Source: Candidatus Gastranaerophilales bacterium (GTDB taxonomy: Bacteria > Cyanobacteriota > Vampirovibrionia > Gastranaerophilales > Gastranaerophilaceae). From it: a DNA stretch of 64,000 bases. Positions 26,652 to 35,874 of the stretch are shown here, piece after piece; the first letter of the stretch is position 1; each line of letters starts with the position of its first letter. The translations under genes were made by a program, and so were the position numbers. The stretch spans positions 62,001 through 126,000 of the forward strand of contig CALURL010000002.1 of the NCBI GenBank assembly GCA_944323155.1, in the 5' to 3' direction. Below the pieces are notes generated by a model that ran no database searches, was not told where the DNA came from, and saw only the letters and a program-made list of their open reading frames with translations.

Positions 26652-27635
26652 ATGCAAATACTAATATATATACTAAAAAGAATACTTCAAACCATACCGC
26701 TGCTTATTATTGTGTCATTGATAAGCTTTTTTATAATACGCCTTTCGCCTGTAGATCCTCTGGCTGAGTTGAAATTAAATCCTTCTGTATCAAAAGAAAC
26801 GCTTCAAAGAGAAACTGAACGTCTGGGGTTAGATAAACCGATTATTGTTCAGTACGGAAAGTGGGCAAAATCTTTTGTTAAAGGGGATCTTGGTATAACC
26901 TCAAACGGGGAGCAAGTTAGTGCTAAATTGAAGGAAAGAATTCCAAATACGCTGCTTTTGACAGTTATCGTAATCTTTTTAACATGGATTGTTGGAGTTC
27001 CATTGGGAATTCTCGCGGCTGTAAAGTGGAAAACTCCTTTTGATAGAATTCTTACTGTTCTTACAAGTATAGGTATGGCAATTCCATCATTTTTCTTTGC
27101 GGTATTACTTTTGATTTTTGCGGTGAAAACAGGCTGGTTTCCTGTCGGCGGGTTAACAAGTTCTAATTTCTTAGAAATGTCATTTTCTCAAAAAGTTATG
27201 GATATCACAAGACATTTAATCCTTCCTGTTACCGTTCTTTTTACAATATCTCTTGCAGGATTGCAAAGGCAGATGAGAGCTAACCTTCTTGATGTTTTGG
27301 ACAGCGATTATGTGAAATTTGCAAGAGCCAAGGGTTTGAGTGAATTCAAAGTCGTTTTTAAACACGCCTTGCGTAATGCTATTAATCCTATGATTACGCT
27401 TTTGGGGTTTGAATTCGCGGGACTTTTGAGCGGGGCTGCTTTGACTGAATATGTATTTCAATATCCCGGGTTGGGACGATTAATTCTTGAAGCTGTTTTA
27501 CGTTCTGACATTAATCTTGTTATGGCTTCTTTAATGATGGGAGCTATTATGCTTGTTGCAGGAAATTTAATCGCGGATATTCTATTGATTATTACTGATC
27601 CGAGGATTAGAGAAGCAGGAGGGCGTCAGGCATGA
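26652..27635 (+). CDS. Peptide ABC transporter permease, DppB/OppB family
   Basis: This 327-residue membrane protein has six hydrophobic segments and the family start ILKRILQTIPLLIIVSLISF, then RLSPVDPLAEL. The cytoplasmic EAA loop, which docks the ATPase, reads FARAKGLSEFKVVFKHALRN. It overlaps the next permease gene by 4 nt (ATGA), so they are translationally coupled. It pairs with the solute-binding protein just upstream. Confidence 0.94.
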   Translation: MQILIYILKRILQTIPLLIIVSLISFFIIRLSPVDPLAELKLNPSVSKETLQRETERLGLDKPIIVQYGKWAKSFVKGDLGITSNGEQVSAKLKERIPNTLLLTVIVIFLTWIVGVPLGILAAVKWKTPFDRILTVLTSIGMAIPSFFFAVLLLIFAVKTGWFPVGGLTSSNFLEMSFSQKVMDITRHLILPVTVLFTISLAGLQRQMRANLLDVLDSDYVKFARAKGLSEFKVVFKHALRNAINPMITLLGFEFAGLLSGAALTEYVFQYPGLGRLILEAVLRSDINLVMASLMMGAIMLVAGNLIADILLIITDPRIREAGGRQA

Positions 27636-28699
27636 TTAGAGAAGTTTTTAAACAATTAATGAAAGATAAATTCGCAAAAGCAGCTTTAATCGTGCTTGGT
27701 ATAATATATCTTGCGTTATTTTTCGCAGATTTTCTTGCACCTTATACAAAAGATTTTTCAGACAGGACTATGGCATATGTGCCGCCTTCCAAAATTTTTA
27801 CTATAGATGAAAACGGTAAATTTTCTAAACCTTACACATACAATTATAAGCGGGAATTTGACCCTGATGAACTTAGAATTATTTATAAACTTGACAGAAG
27901 CCGGAAGCATTATATAAAATTCTTTGCGCAAGGCCAGCCTTATAAATTTCTAGGTATAATTCCTATGAAAAGACATTTAGTAACAACTGATAATGACGGG
28001 CGGTTGTTTCTTCTTGGAGCTGATATTAACGGCCGTGATGTTTTTTCAAGGCTTTTATTTGGCGGAAGAATTTCTATGACAATAGGATTTTTGGCTTTAT
28101 TTGTTTTATTTCCTATAGGTCTTTTGTATGGCGGTATTGCAGGATATTTCGGCGGAAAAGTCGATGTAATTATGATGAGATTTGCTGAAGCCGTTATGTC
28201 TATTCCTAGTTTTTATCTTTTGATAATTCTTGCATCGATTTTGCCTTCTGGAATGACGAGCGTTCAGAGGTTTATGTTAATCGTTATAATTCTAGCACTT
28301 ATAGGCTGGGCAGGTTTTGCACGAGTGGTTAGAGGTATGGTGCTGTCTGTTAAAAATCAGGAATTTGTACAGGCTGCAAAATCAATAGGGGCTTCAAGGT
28401 TAAGAATTATAGTGAAACATATTCTTCCTCAGACAACGAGCTTTGTAATTGTTGCAATGACTTTATCTGTTCCTTCATATATACTGTCTGAATCCGGTTT
28501 AAGCTTTTTAGGGTTAGGAATTCAGCAGCCTGATGCAAGCTGGGGAAACATGCTTAAGGAAGCTCAGGAGTATACAAATATAATTTACAGACCGTGGCTT
28601 TTGACTCCGGGATTTTTAATTTTTGTTGCTGTATTGGCATTTAATCTTATAGGTGATACAATAAGAGATGTGTTAGATCCGAAAAGTAAGGTAAGGTAG
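27632..28699 (+). CDS. Peptide ABC transporter permease, DppC/OppC family
   Basis: This 355-residue permease has the OppC N-terminal segment, a longer than usual periplasmic insert (about residues 45-125) and the EAA loop AAKSIGASRLRIIVKHILPQ. GADINGRDVFSRLLFGGR before the second membrane span is family-typical. No ATP-binding subunit genes follow; an MgtC-family gene comes next. The ATPases must be encoded elsewhere or shared with another importer. Confidence 0.94.
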   Translation: MIREVFKQLMKDKFAKAALIVLGIIYLALFFADFLAPYTKDFSDRTMAYVPPSKIFTIDENGKFSKPYTYNYKREFDPDELRIIYKLDRSRKHYIKFFAQGQPYKFLGIIPMKRHLVTTDNDGRLFLLGADINGRDVFSRLLFGGRISMTIGFLALFVLFPIGLLYGGIAGYFGGKVDVIMMRFAEAVMSIPSFYLLIILASILPSGMTSVQRFMLIVIILALIGWAGFARVVRGMVLSVKNQEFVQAAKSIGASRLRIIVKHILPQTTSFVIVAMTLSVPSYILSESGLSFLGLGIQQPDASWGNMLKEAQEYTNIIYRPWLLTPGFLIFVAVLAFNLIGDTIRDVLDPKSKVR

Positions 28700-28731
28700 G
28701 ATTATTTGCCGGTTGAATTAAGGAGAACTTA

Positions 28732-29451
28732 ATGGATTTATCGAATGTTGGAAATATCTTAGAGATAACGATAATAATCAGGGTTTTATCATCTGTATTG
28801 CTCGGGTTTGCAATAGGTTTAGAAAGAGAGATGACTAATAAGTATGCAGGGTTAAGGACAAATATTCTTGTTTGTCTTGGGGCTTGTGTATTTACGATAA
28901 TTTCAATATACGGGTTTCCTGAAGTTTCCGTTACTGGGGATGAGTTAGGAACAAGAGATACGGCGCGTGTTGCAGCACAAGTTGTTACCGGTATTGGTTT
29001 TATCGGCGGCGGTACGGTTTTAAGACACGGGGCGACAGTTTTTGGTTTGACAACTGCAGCTACTTTGTGGATTTCTGCAAGTATTGGTATGGCTTGCGGG
29101 GCCGGTATGTACGGGCTTGCAATTACTGCGACTATTTGTTCTATTCTTGTTCTTGTGTCTGTTAGAATTTTTGAAACAAATGTCCTTCCGACAAGTACCA
29201 AGATTATGAAACGTTTGAAACTTAATCTTTGTGTCAAATCTTTGAATGCAGATAATGCTTATTCCTATGTTATAGAACATTATCCGGAACTTATTGAGAT
29301 TTCAAGAAAGTTTGACAAGCAGAATTCTGAATTAACAAAGATTGCTGTTGTCCTTGATGTTAGAGGAAAAAATCCTATTCCTGATATGTATAAGAACTTC
29401 CAAAAACTTGATGGTGTTGAATCTATTTCAATTGAAGAATGTAAGGAATAA
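28732..29451 (+). CDS. MgtC/SapB-family membrane protein
   Basis: This 239-residue protein has the MgtC domain (about residues 10-150) with SVLLGFAIGLEREMTNKYAG, GLRTNILVCLGAC and the GIGFIGGGTVLR segment, then a soluble C-terminal ACT-like part of about 80 residues. Family members affect Mg2+ or membrane-potential homeostasis, but many are uncharacterised. AAGGAGAA lies 5 nt before the ATG. It follows the peptide importer by 32 nt and may be co-transcribed with it. Confidence 0.9.
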   Translation: MDLSNVGNILEITIIIRVLSSVLLGFAIGLEREMTNKYAGLRTNILVCLGACVFTIISIYGFPEVSVTGDELGTRDTARVAAQVVTGIGFIGGGTVLRHGATVFGLTTAATLWISASIGMACGAGMYGLAITATICSILVLVSVRIFETNVLPTSTKIMKRLKLNLCVKSLNADNAYSYVIEHYPELIEISRKFDKQNSELTKIAVVLDVRGKNPIPDMYKNFQKLDGVESISIEECKE

Positions 29452-29463
29452 TTTCAGCATTTA

Positions 29464-32400
29464 TTATGATGCTTTTTTGAACTTGTCCAAGAGATTGGTT
29501 GTAACCTGTTGGGATGAAGTTTCTGCGGGTTGTGCCTGTGGAGCAGTTGTTGCTTGAACTGAATTTTGAACTGTTTCAGGAATAGCTGTTTCTGTAGGTT
29601 TCACGTTTGCGTAATATGCTGGATCCTGTAAGCCTTCCATTGCTTTCATTACACCTAATCTGCCGGCCTTCAACTGCATATCTGCCATAATTGCTTCAAC
29701 AGTATATGTCAGTATTAATGAGAATGCTACCCAGCTTATACCTGCAATTGTAAGAGCTTTTTGAAGTTCCGGTGTCATTAACACTGATGAAATTTTTCCT
29801 GTTGCAACAAGCTGTATTAATTCGTCAGGATTTTCTTGTAATGCTTTTATTAGAGCATCACTAATTTTATCTATTTGTTCTTTTGGTATATTATCAATTA
29901 TTTTTTCAAGTCTTGGTATAATCTTGAGCATTGTTTCTTTATTCATACTCGTGATATGCAAAGTATCGTATGCGTAATCTTCAAAATCTTCAGGTGTCAT
30001 AGCTTGAATATCTTCTTTCATTTTTTGAAGAATGTTTTTCGGATTGCGTATTCTTTCAGGAATGAAACTTACTGCTTCTTTTATTGTAACCTTTTGAGCT
30101 TTGTCTGTTGCTGCTTTAAACAAATTAAGCGCTTCGTCTAAATGTATACCTACAGCTTGAGGAATATCTCTAGGATTTGTCATTCCAGGCTGCGGATGCA
30201 TAAAGTTTTGGATTCCCTGTTGTGAAAATTCAGACAAGTGTTTGCTAAATTCGTCTTTGCCTAAGAATTTTTCAAGTAATTTTATCATATTTTTGTCAAG
30301 CGGTACATAGCCGTCATATTCTTGTGCTGCTTTGTTTATGTTTTGTTCAAGTATTGAGAATACCTTTTTAAACTGTTCTGATTTTACAAAATCTATCAAA
30401 TCTGTCATATCAGAACTCATTTGGGAAATAGTTCCTGCAAATTTCGGGCCGACAGCTTCTGCTAATATATCATGAACTTTCCAGGCTGTTTCTTCATTCA
30501 GATTTTTCGGATTAACGAACATATCAAGTATATTCGCTCTTAATTCTGGAGTCATATCTGCAACGCGTATATATTTGTCGGTTTGTTTGTTATAAGTGCT
30601 GCCGTTAGTTAGAATATCAAAGAATTTGTTTATATCATTTCTATCTACATTTTTGTCAAATATAACATTGTTATCCATTAATTTTTCAAGTCTGTATTTC
30701 AAGGAATATAGATATGTAATCTGTTCTTCATTATTCATTTGCCTGATATTATCAGCACTATTTTGGGTATTGGTTATTACTTTTCTTATAATTTCAACTA
30801 TCGGATCTTTTTTCAAGTCAACACCTTTTAACATTGCACCTAAAGGCTTTGGTTCTACAGTGTAATGGCCGCTTTTTCCATTGGTGTAGTAATAATGAGT
30901 TTCTTTAAGGTTAACATTATTGACTTTTCGTGTTACGTTTTCAGCAACTCCGTTCATGTATTTTTTGAACCAGTTTTTCTTCATTAAATTTGAACCGGAA
31001 CTTAATTTTTTTGTAATTTTATCAAGTAATTGGGCACCTGTCATTTTACCGCGTGCAACCTGAATACCGGGTATAATTAGAGGTAATGCTGCTAAAACCA
31101 TACCGCCGTACCAGATGAATGGCTGGGCAATATCGGTTGCTGCTTCCATTGATTCAGAGTAGACCTGCGAATTATCATCAACTTTTTCAAATGTATTGAA
31201 TACTTTTCTTTGTAAATTTACTGCATCACGCATTTGTGTATCTGAAACTTCTTGTTTTTTCAACAATTCATTAAATGCCACTTTTTCTTTATATTCTTTA
31301 TTTTTGTATTTGTTGTATGCCCAGTATTGTTTTAAAACATTCGGGATAAACAATGCATATTCTTTTATTTTGTTCGGATTCTTTTTGTTGCTTTTAACGT
31401 CTTTTACTTCGTTATAATCTTCTTCTGTGTATCCAATAAAGTTTGTCGGATCTTTTTCAAGTTCTCGTTTTGCGGTGAAACGACCTGCTCTTGCTGCTGA
31501 TTTCTGGAGTTTCAAGCCTATCATTAGACCGGCAAAACCTGATACTATTCCGCCAAATACGCCGAGAATACCTTTTTTACCCCATTTGTGAGTGAAGCCT
31601 GCCGCAAATATTTTATCCATAGTTTCTCCAAATTTAACCTTTTTGCGTGCAGCTTTTTTAGTTTTGTCGGCAACTTCGTTAATAGCTTCTTTTACTTCAT
31701 CTTCTTTACCTTTCATTAACGAATTGAACAATTCTCCCCATTGGGCGTGGTATGCTAGACCTGTCTTTTTAGTGGATTTGAATTCTTTTAATAATTGCTG
31801 GGTTTCTTCAGAGCCATATTTCTTTATTGTATTTTCAACAAATTTGTCTAAAATACCGGTTTTTTGTAAAATCCAGCCTGTCAGAGCACCGACTGTTGCA
31901 CCAAGAATAGGGGTGCCGCCAATAATTACGTTTGCTGCGACTTCCATATTTTCTGAATATTTTTCGGCTTCATTGTTAATCAGGCGAACTGTTCTTTGAA
32001 TTACTTCTTGATCTTTTTTAGCCTGTTTAATCTCTTCTGGTGTCAACTGTCTTGTAACTTTTTGAGAATCGTCTGTACGGGCTGATTTGTCTTTTAAATA
32101 AGCCCTTCTGTCTTTTAATATGTTATATATTGATTTGAACATTCCTGATTTTAATTTTGATTTTTTCTGTTCTTTTAAAAGTTCAGGATGTTCTTTTAAT
32201 TCTTTTTTTGCAGCTTCAATTTGTTCCGGTGTATAGTTTACAAAAGCTTTTGGGTCTTCAAGTTCTTTTCTTGCCTGATAGCGTGCGATTTTAGAACTGT
32301 CTGTCTGCAATTTAGCTTCCATAATTGTTGCCGCAATGAATGCTAAAATAGAAGCGCCGGCAACTCCCAAATGGTTTCTAATTATTTTTGTTTTAAGAGG

Positions 32401-32928
32401 TTTTGTTTGGCGTTTTATTTTTTCGTACATTGTACGTGCTTCTTTTTTTAATGCCGGATCTTTGATACGGTCAATTTCATATTTATCCAATAAGCTCCAT
32501 GTTGAAAACCATCTGTCTTTGCCCTTTGATTCATTAAATTTCTGGATTTTTTCTGCTAGAGCATTAGCTTCTTCGCTTTCCCTAAAATTACGTCTAATAT
32601 CTTGAATTTTGTTTAAATCTTTTTCGCTGAAATGTTTGCCAACAAACCAGTTTCCGCCAAAGAATGTGATAAGTGTTGCAAGAGAAGATAGTGGATCTAC
32701 TGCTGTTTCAACGTTTTCTGCAACGTTTTCTGAATGGTTATCCATTATGTCAACAACGTCAATAATTGTTTTTCCATATTCCTGTGCCTGCTGTAATTCG
32801 GCTTGAGTGTGCTGACGTCGTCTGGCTAACTCTGCACGTTGTGCGTCATTGTCTTTTTGCTGTTCTTCCCATTTTTTAAAGTTTTTGTTATTTTTTGCGA
32901 CTTCATTTAAAGAATTTAAAAAATCCAT
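29464..32928 (-). CDS. Giant lineage-type unknown protein with three degenerate modules, 1154 residues
   Basis: No known family. A charged coiled-coil region (residues 1-60) is followed by three related modules. Each has a SEN-containing segment leading into a Gly-rich membrane stretch (about 66-92, 325-355, and a later SESMEAATD). A KLQ...AR..R...AKRELEDP..F..YT motif follows at 203-236 and 471-504, with a shorter version near 1080-1112 (MQLKAGRLGVMKAMEGLQDP). At least six hydrophobic segments are seen, so it is probably membrane-associated. The C-terminus is Q/T/A-rich. Its promoter (TATAAT within 32951-32975, minus strand) has a C10 tract upstream. It lies directly downstream of the two-component genes on the same strand. 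Function unknown. Confidence 0.75.
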   Translation of the reverse strand: MDFLNSLNEVAKNNKNFKKWEEQQKDNDAQRAELARRRQHTQAELQQAQEYGKTIIDVVDIMDNHSENVAENVETAVDPLSSLATLITFFGGNWFVGKHFSEKDLNKIQDIRRNFRESEEANALAEKIQKFNESKGKDRWFSTWSLLDKYEIDRIKDPALKKEARTMYEKIKRQTKPLKTKIIRNHLGVAGASILAFIAATIMEAKLQTDSSKIARYQARKELEDPKAFVNYTPEQIEAAKKELKEHPELLKEQKKSKLKSGMFKSIYNILKDRRAYLKDKSARTDDSQKVTRQLTPEEIKQAKKDQEVIQRTVRLINNEAEKYSENMEVAANVIIGGTPILGATVGALTGWILQKTGILDKFVENTIKKYGSEETQQLLKEFKSTKKTGLAYHAQWGELFNSLMKGKEDEVKEAINEVADKTKKAARKKVKFGETMDKIFAAGFTHKWGKKGILGVFGGIVSGFAGLMIGLKLQKSAARAGRFTAKRELEKDPTNFIGYTEEDYNEVKDVKSNKKNPNKIKEYALFIPNVLKQYWAYNKYKNKEYKEKVAFNELLKKQEVSDTQMRDAVNLQRKVFNTFEKVDDNSQVYSESMEAATDIAQPFIWYGGMVLAALPLIIPGIQVARGKMTGAQLLDKITKKLSSGSNLMKKNWFKKYMNGVAENVTRKVNNVNLKETHYYYTNGKSGHYTVEPKPLGAMLKGVDLKKDPIVEIIRKVITNTQNSADNIRQMNNEEQITYLYSLKYRLEKLMDNNVIFDKNVDRNDINKFFDILTNGSTYNKQTDKYIRVADMTPELRANILDMFVNPKNLNEETAWKVHDILAEAVGPKFAGTISQMSSDMTDLIDFVKSEQFKKVFSILEQNINKAAQEYDGYVPLDKNMIKLLEKFLGKDEFSKHLSEFSQQGIQNFMHPQPGMTNPRDIPQAVGIHLDEALNLFKAATDKAQKVTIKEAVSFIPERIRNPKNILQKMKEDIQAMTPEDFEDYAYDTLHITSMNKETMLKIIPRLEKIIDNIPKEQIDKISDALIKALQENPDELIQLVATGKISSVLMTPELQKALTIAGISWVAFSLILTYTVEAIMADMQLKAGRLGVMKAMEGLQDPAYYANVKPTETAIPETVQNSVQATTAPQAQPAETSSQQVTTNLLDKFKKAS

Positions 32929-32992
32929 TATTCTTCCCTAATTTTTCCCTATATATTATATTAAAGTATAAATATGGGAAAATTTTGCTAGT

Positions 32993-33002
32993 GGGGGGGG
33001 GG
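32993..33002 (+). repeat. G10 homopolymer tract upstream of the 1154-residue protein gene
   Basis: Ten G followed by CAAA, the same form as the pilin tracts, but intergenic: 65-74 bp before the start of the 1154-residue protein (read as C10 on its strand), between that gene and the histidine kinase stop. It lies upstream of the probable -35 region, where a length change could alter activator spacing rather than a reading frame. Confidence 0.85.
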
Positions 33003-33008
33003 CAAATG

Positions 33009-33674
33009 TTAACTTTCTTTAAGTAAAGAAATTTTAATTTCAAAAACTGTTTCTTTTTTGTCTGATTTGAGAAGTTTTAGTTTGGCATTTTGAGCCTTTA
33101 AATTTTCTTCGCAAATATGTAAGCCAAGGCCGCTGCCAGTTTTTTTTGTCGTAAATCCTTCTTTGAATATTTCGTTTTGTTTTTCTTTTGAGATTGGCGT
33201 GCCGTTGTTGGATATTTGGATACAGGCGAAATTATCTATTATTGCAAGTGTTATTTTAATCTTTCCTTTTTTATCAATTGCTTCTATTGCATTTTTGATG
33301 ATATTAACAATGCAGGCAAGAAATTTTGTCTCATCAAGATATACTATTGCGTTATCTTTAAAATCTGTTTCGATTTTTATGTTTTTATCGTATTCATAAA
33401 TTTGCGCCATCTGCACTGCTTGTTGAAGTGTCGCTGCCAGGTCAATGTTTTCAGGTTTAAAGTTATTTAAGGATTTTAAGTCAAGAAGAGAATTATTCAT
33501 TATTTTTATTGATTTTTTAATACAATTAAGCGCGTTTTCTATTGTGGCATCATGAAATCCGGCATTATCAAGTCTTTTTTTTATTATTTCTGAATAAAGA
33601 TCACATATTGATAAATGGTTTTTAATCTCATGCGCGATGCATCTTGATTGTTGATACAATATTTCTGAATTCAT
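33009..33674 (-). CDS. Soluble sensor histidine kinase
   Basis: This 221-residue kinase has only the catalytic core: H-box CIAHEIKNHLSI with His15, then the ATPase domain with NIIKNAIEAI, a variant G1 box (ISNNGTPIS) and TTKKTGSGLGLHI. It lacks any transmembrane or sensory domain, so it must take its signal from a partner or act in the cytoplasm. The response regulator gene is immediately upstream (33751-34449) on the same strand, with a hairpin between them. Together they form a two-component pair whose target is unknown. Confidence 0.9.
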   Translation of the reverse strand: MNSEILYQQSRCIAHEIKNHLSICDLYSEIIKKRLDNAGFHDATIENALNCIKKSIKIMNNSLLDLKSLNNFKPENIDLAATLQQAVQMAQIYEYDKNIKIETDFKDNAIVYLDETKFLACIVNIIKNAIEAIDKKGKIKITLAIIDNFACIQISNNGTPISKEKQNEIFKEGFTTKKTGSGLGLHICEENLKAQNAKLKLLKSDKKETVFEIKISLLKES

Positions 33675-33695
33675 CTATATCCCCTTTTTACAATG

Positions 33696-33727
33696 AAAGT
33701 TCGGCTTTTTACTAAGAGCCGAACTTT
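33696..33727. terminator. Hairpin between response regulator and kinase genes
   Basis: AAAGTTCGGCT and AGCCGAACTTT form an 11-bp perfect stem with a 10-nt loop. There is no long T run on the minus strand, so it may attenuate or stabilise the message between the two genes rather than stop it completely. Confidence 0.6.
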
Positions 33728-33750
33728 CTGCAAATATTTATTATTGTTTA

Positions 33751-34449
33751 TTATAATGCTAATTTTGCTCTTCTTCTGTTTGCAAAGCCATTATTTAGTG
33801 CGTAAAGTACAGCTTGTGTTCTATCATTTACCTGTAATTTTTGGAAAATGTTGTTTACATGGGTCTTTACTGTAGTTTCTGATATAAATAATTTACTTGC
33901 AATACCCTTGTAGTTATTTCCCTGGGTTAGAAGATCTAGAACTTCTTCTTCGCGTGATGTCAGGTATGTAAGAAGATTTTCTTCTGTTGAAATTTCTGCT
34001 TCGTTTTTGAAAGAATTTTGAAAATATTCAAAGAAGCGTGATGTAAGTGCTGTAGGAAGATAAATTTTACCTGATGCAACTTCATCCATTGCATAAATCA
34101 ATTGTGCGGAAGCCATTGTTTTTAATACATAGCCTTTTGCCCCTATTTTCATTGCTCTGAAGATTAAATCCGCATCATCATAAGCACTTAGTGCTATAAT
34201 GCGAACTCCGAGGTTTAGCTTTTCAATTTCTTGAATTGCCTGCAAACCGTCTTTTTCTGGCATATTAATGTCCATTAAAACAATATCAGGGCGATATTTT
34301 TTTATAAGATTAATTCCTACATTCGCGCTTGTAGTTGTACTTACTACTTCATAGCTGCTTTCAAGAGTGATTAATTCTTTTACTCCTCTTAAATGATCTG
34401 CATTATCATCTATTAGTAACACTCTTGATTTTCTTTTGAACTCTCTCAT
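33751..34449 (-). CDS. NarL/FixJ-family response regulator
   Basis: This 232-residue regulator has a receiver domain (LLIDDNADHLRG; phosphoacceptor Asp60 in DIVLMDINMP; conserved Thr/Ser region RIIALSAYDD; Lys in AKGYVLKTM) and a C-terminal LuxR-type helix-turn-helix (LTSREEEVLDLLTQG, then ISETTVKTHVNNIFQKL). It should be phosphorylated by the downstream kinase. A 10-bp inverted repeat about 150-190 bp upstream (34591-34638) is a possible binding site. GGGAG lies about 8 nt before the ATG. Confidence 0.93.
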   Translation of the reverse strand: MREFKRKSRVLLIDDNADHLRGVKELITLESSYEVVSTTTSANVGINLIKKYRPDIVLMDINMPEKDGLQAIQEIEKLNLGVRIIALSAYDDADLIFRAMKIGAKGYVLKTMASAQLIYAMDEVASGKIYLPTALTSRFFEYFQNSFKNEAEISTEENLLTYLTSREEEVLDLLTQGNNYKGIASKLFISETTVKTHVNNIFQKLQVNDRTQAVLYALNNGFANRRRAKLAL

Positions 34450-34590
34450 TTTTTATCTCCCTATTTTTTGCTTCCTTCTACACTATACATACTACAACTT
34501 TTAGAGGGTTGTTTTCATCCATGCCCTGATTGATATTAATGATTTGCGGGTTTGATATAGTGTTCTAAATCTTTAGATTGATAAATTCTC

Positions 34591-34638
34591 TCAACCATGC
34601 TCTAGACCATGCTTTTCAGGTTTTGGCCGCATGGTTGA
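34591..34638. promoter_or_regulatory. Inverted repeat between the response regulator and rmuC
   Basis: TCAACCATGC (34591-34600) and GCATGGTTGA (34629-34638) are perfect 10-bp arms 28 bp apart, and a third ACCATGC half-site lies inside (34606-34612). The 270-bp divergent region is otherwise featureless. Likely a regulator binding site; assignment to the adjacent NarL-type regulator is a guess. Confidence 0.4.
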
Positions 34639-34719
34639 TTTTGTTGGATTTTAAATTTTTATTTCATCTTTATGAACTAATTCGCTTGTGGTATTATTGA
34701 GAAAAATGGGTGAGGTAAT

Positions 34720-35799
34720 ATGGAAATTTTAATATTTTTAGTCGGTTTTATTATTGGTGCTTTGTGCGTATACCTGATTTTTTATGTGATTAATAAAAAT
34801 AATAAATCCTTGCAGGAACAGAGTTTTGAACAGATGAAAATGTATTTTGAGAATACAGCTAATAAAATTTTTAAAGAAAGTTCCCAAGAGTTAACGGAGC
34901 AAAATAGGGATAAGCTTGATGAATTTTTCAAGCGCTTCAAGGAAAAAATCGAGGATTTTGAAAAACGTGCAGAAGAAAATTTTAAAGCTGAGACGGAAAA
35001 TTTTACAAGATTCGATATGAACATCAAGAATTTTCTCGAGACGGGAAATAAAATTTCTAAAGATACAAATTCTCTTGTTAATGTAATGCGCTCTGATAAC
35101 AGAACATCAGGCAGGTGGGGAGAAATTGTGCTTGAACGGGTTTTAGAGGCTTCTGGATTAAGAAAGGATGAAGAATATAAAATTCAGATGGGCACTGCGG
35201 AAGGAAGACCTGATGCTACTGTGTTTTTACCTGATAACAGATGTATATTTATTGATAGTAAAACTTCTTTTGCGGCGTGGGACGGATATGTTAATGCTGA
35301 TGATGAAAACGAAAAATCTGTTTATTTGCGCAGTTTTATTGATTCAACAAAAGCGCATATTACAGGGCTTGCAAGACGCGATTATTCTGTAGAAGATGCT
35401 TCTCCTGACTATGTTTTGATGTTTATCCCTATAGAAAGCTGCTATTCGTTAATGTTTTGTGACGACTGTGCTTTGTGGGATTTTGCGTGGAAAAACAAGG
35501 TTATGCCTGTTTCACCGTCAACTCTTCTTGCAGCTTTGAAAATTATTAATTCTTTCCATGTGGTTGACAGGCAGAATAAAAATATTCTGGAAATGGCGCG
35601 TTTGTGCACAAGTGTTCATGACAAATTCGCGGCCCTTTTATCAGAACTTTTAAAAATTCGTGATAATTTAAATAATTCTCTGAAAAAGTTGAATGGAACT
35701 GGCAATATAATTAATCAGATTGCTAAATTGGAAAAGCTCGGATGCACATATACAAAAGAGTTACCAGGACTTCCAGAAGATATTAGTGATAATGGCTAA
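34720..35799 (+). CDS. rmuC: RmuC-family DNA recombination protein
   Basis: This 359-residue protein has an N-terminal membrane segment (ILIFLVGFIIGALCVYLIF), a coiled coil (about residues 30-105), and the RmuC nuclease-like domain: SGRWGEIVLERVLEASGL, GRPDATVFLPD, FIDSKTSF and PSTLLAALKI. RmuC limits inversions at short repeats in E. coli and has a PD-(D/E)XK-like core; D and K of FIDSK fit that. GTGAGGT lies just before the ATG. Confidence 0.93.
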   Translation: MEILIFLVGFIIGALCVYLIFYVINKNNKSLQEQSFEQMKMYFENTANKIFKESSQELTEQNRDKLDEFFKRFKEKIEDFEKRAEENFKAETENFTRFDMNIKNFLETGNKISKDTNSLVNVMRSDNRTSGRWGEIVLERVLEASGLRKDEEYKIQMGTAEGRPDATVFLPDNRCIFIDSKTSFAAWDGYVNADDENEKSVYLRSFIDSTKAHITGLARRDYSVEDASPDYVLMFIPIESCYSLMFCDDCALWDFAWKNKVMPVSPSTLLAALKIINSFHVVDRQNKNILEMARLCTSVHDKFAALLSELLKIRDNLNNSLKKLNGTGNIINQIAKLEKLGCTYTKELPGLPEDISDNG

Positions 35800-35836
35800 T
35801 TGAAATTTAGTTATTAAAAATCATTATTCTATAGGG

Positions 35837-35865
35837 TTGATTTTATACTTCTCTAGTGTTATATT
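35837..35865 (+). promoter_or_regulatory. pyrF promoter, likely leaderless
   Basis: TTGATT (35837-35842), 17 bp, TATATT (35860-35865). The ATG at 35875 starts 9 nt after the -10 box and has no ribosome-binding site. Confidence 0.55.
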
Positions 35866-35874
35866 TTTTTTAAT

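Noticed and set aside
28647-29237. Minus-strand 196-residue frame over the MgtC-family gene
   Set aside because: Antisense shadow of a confident gene; no start signal.
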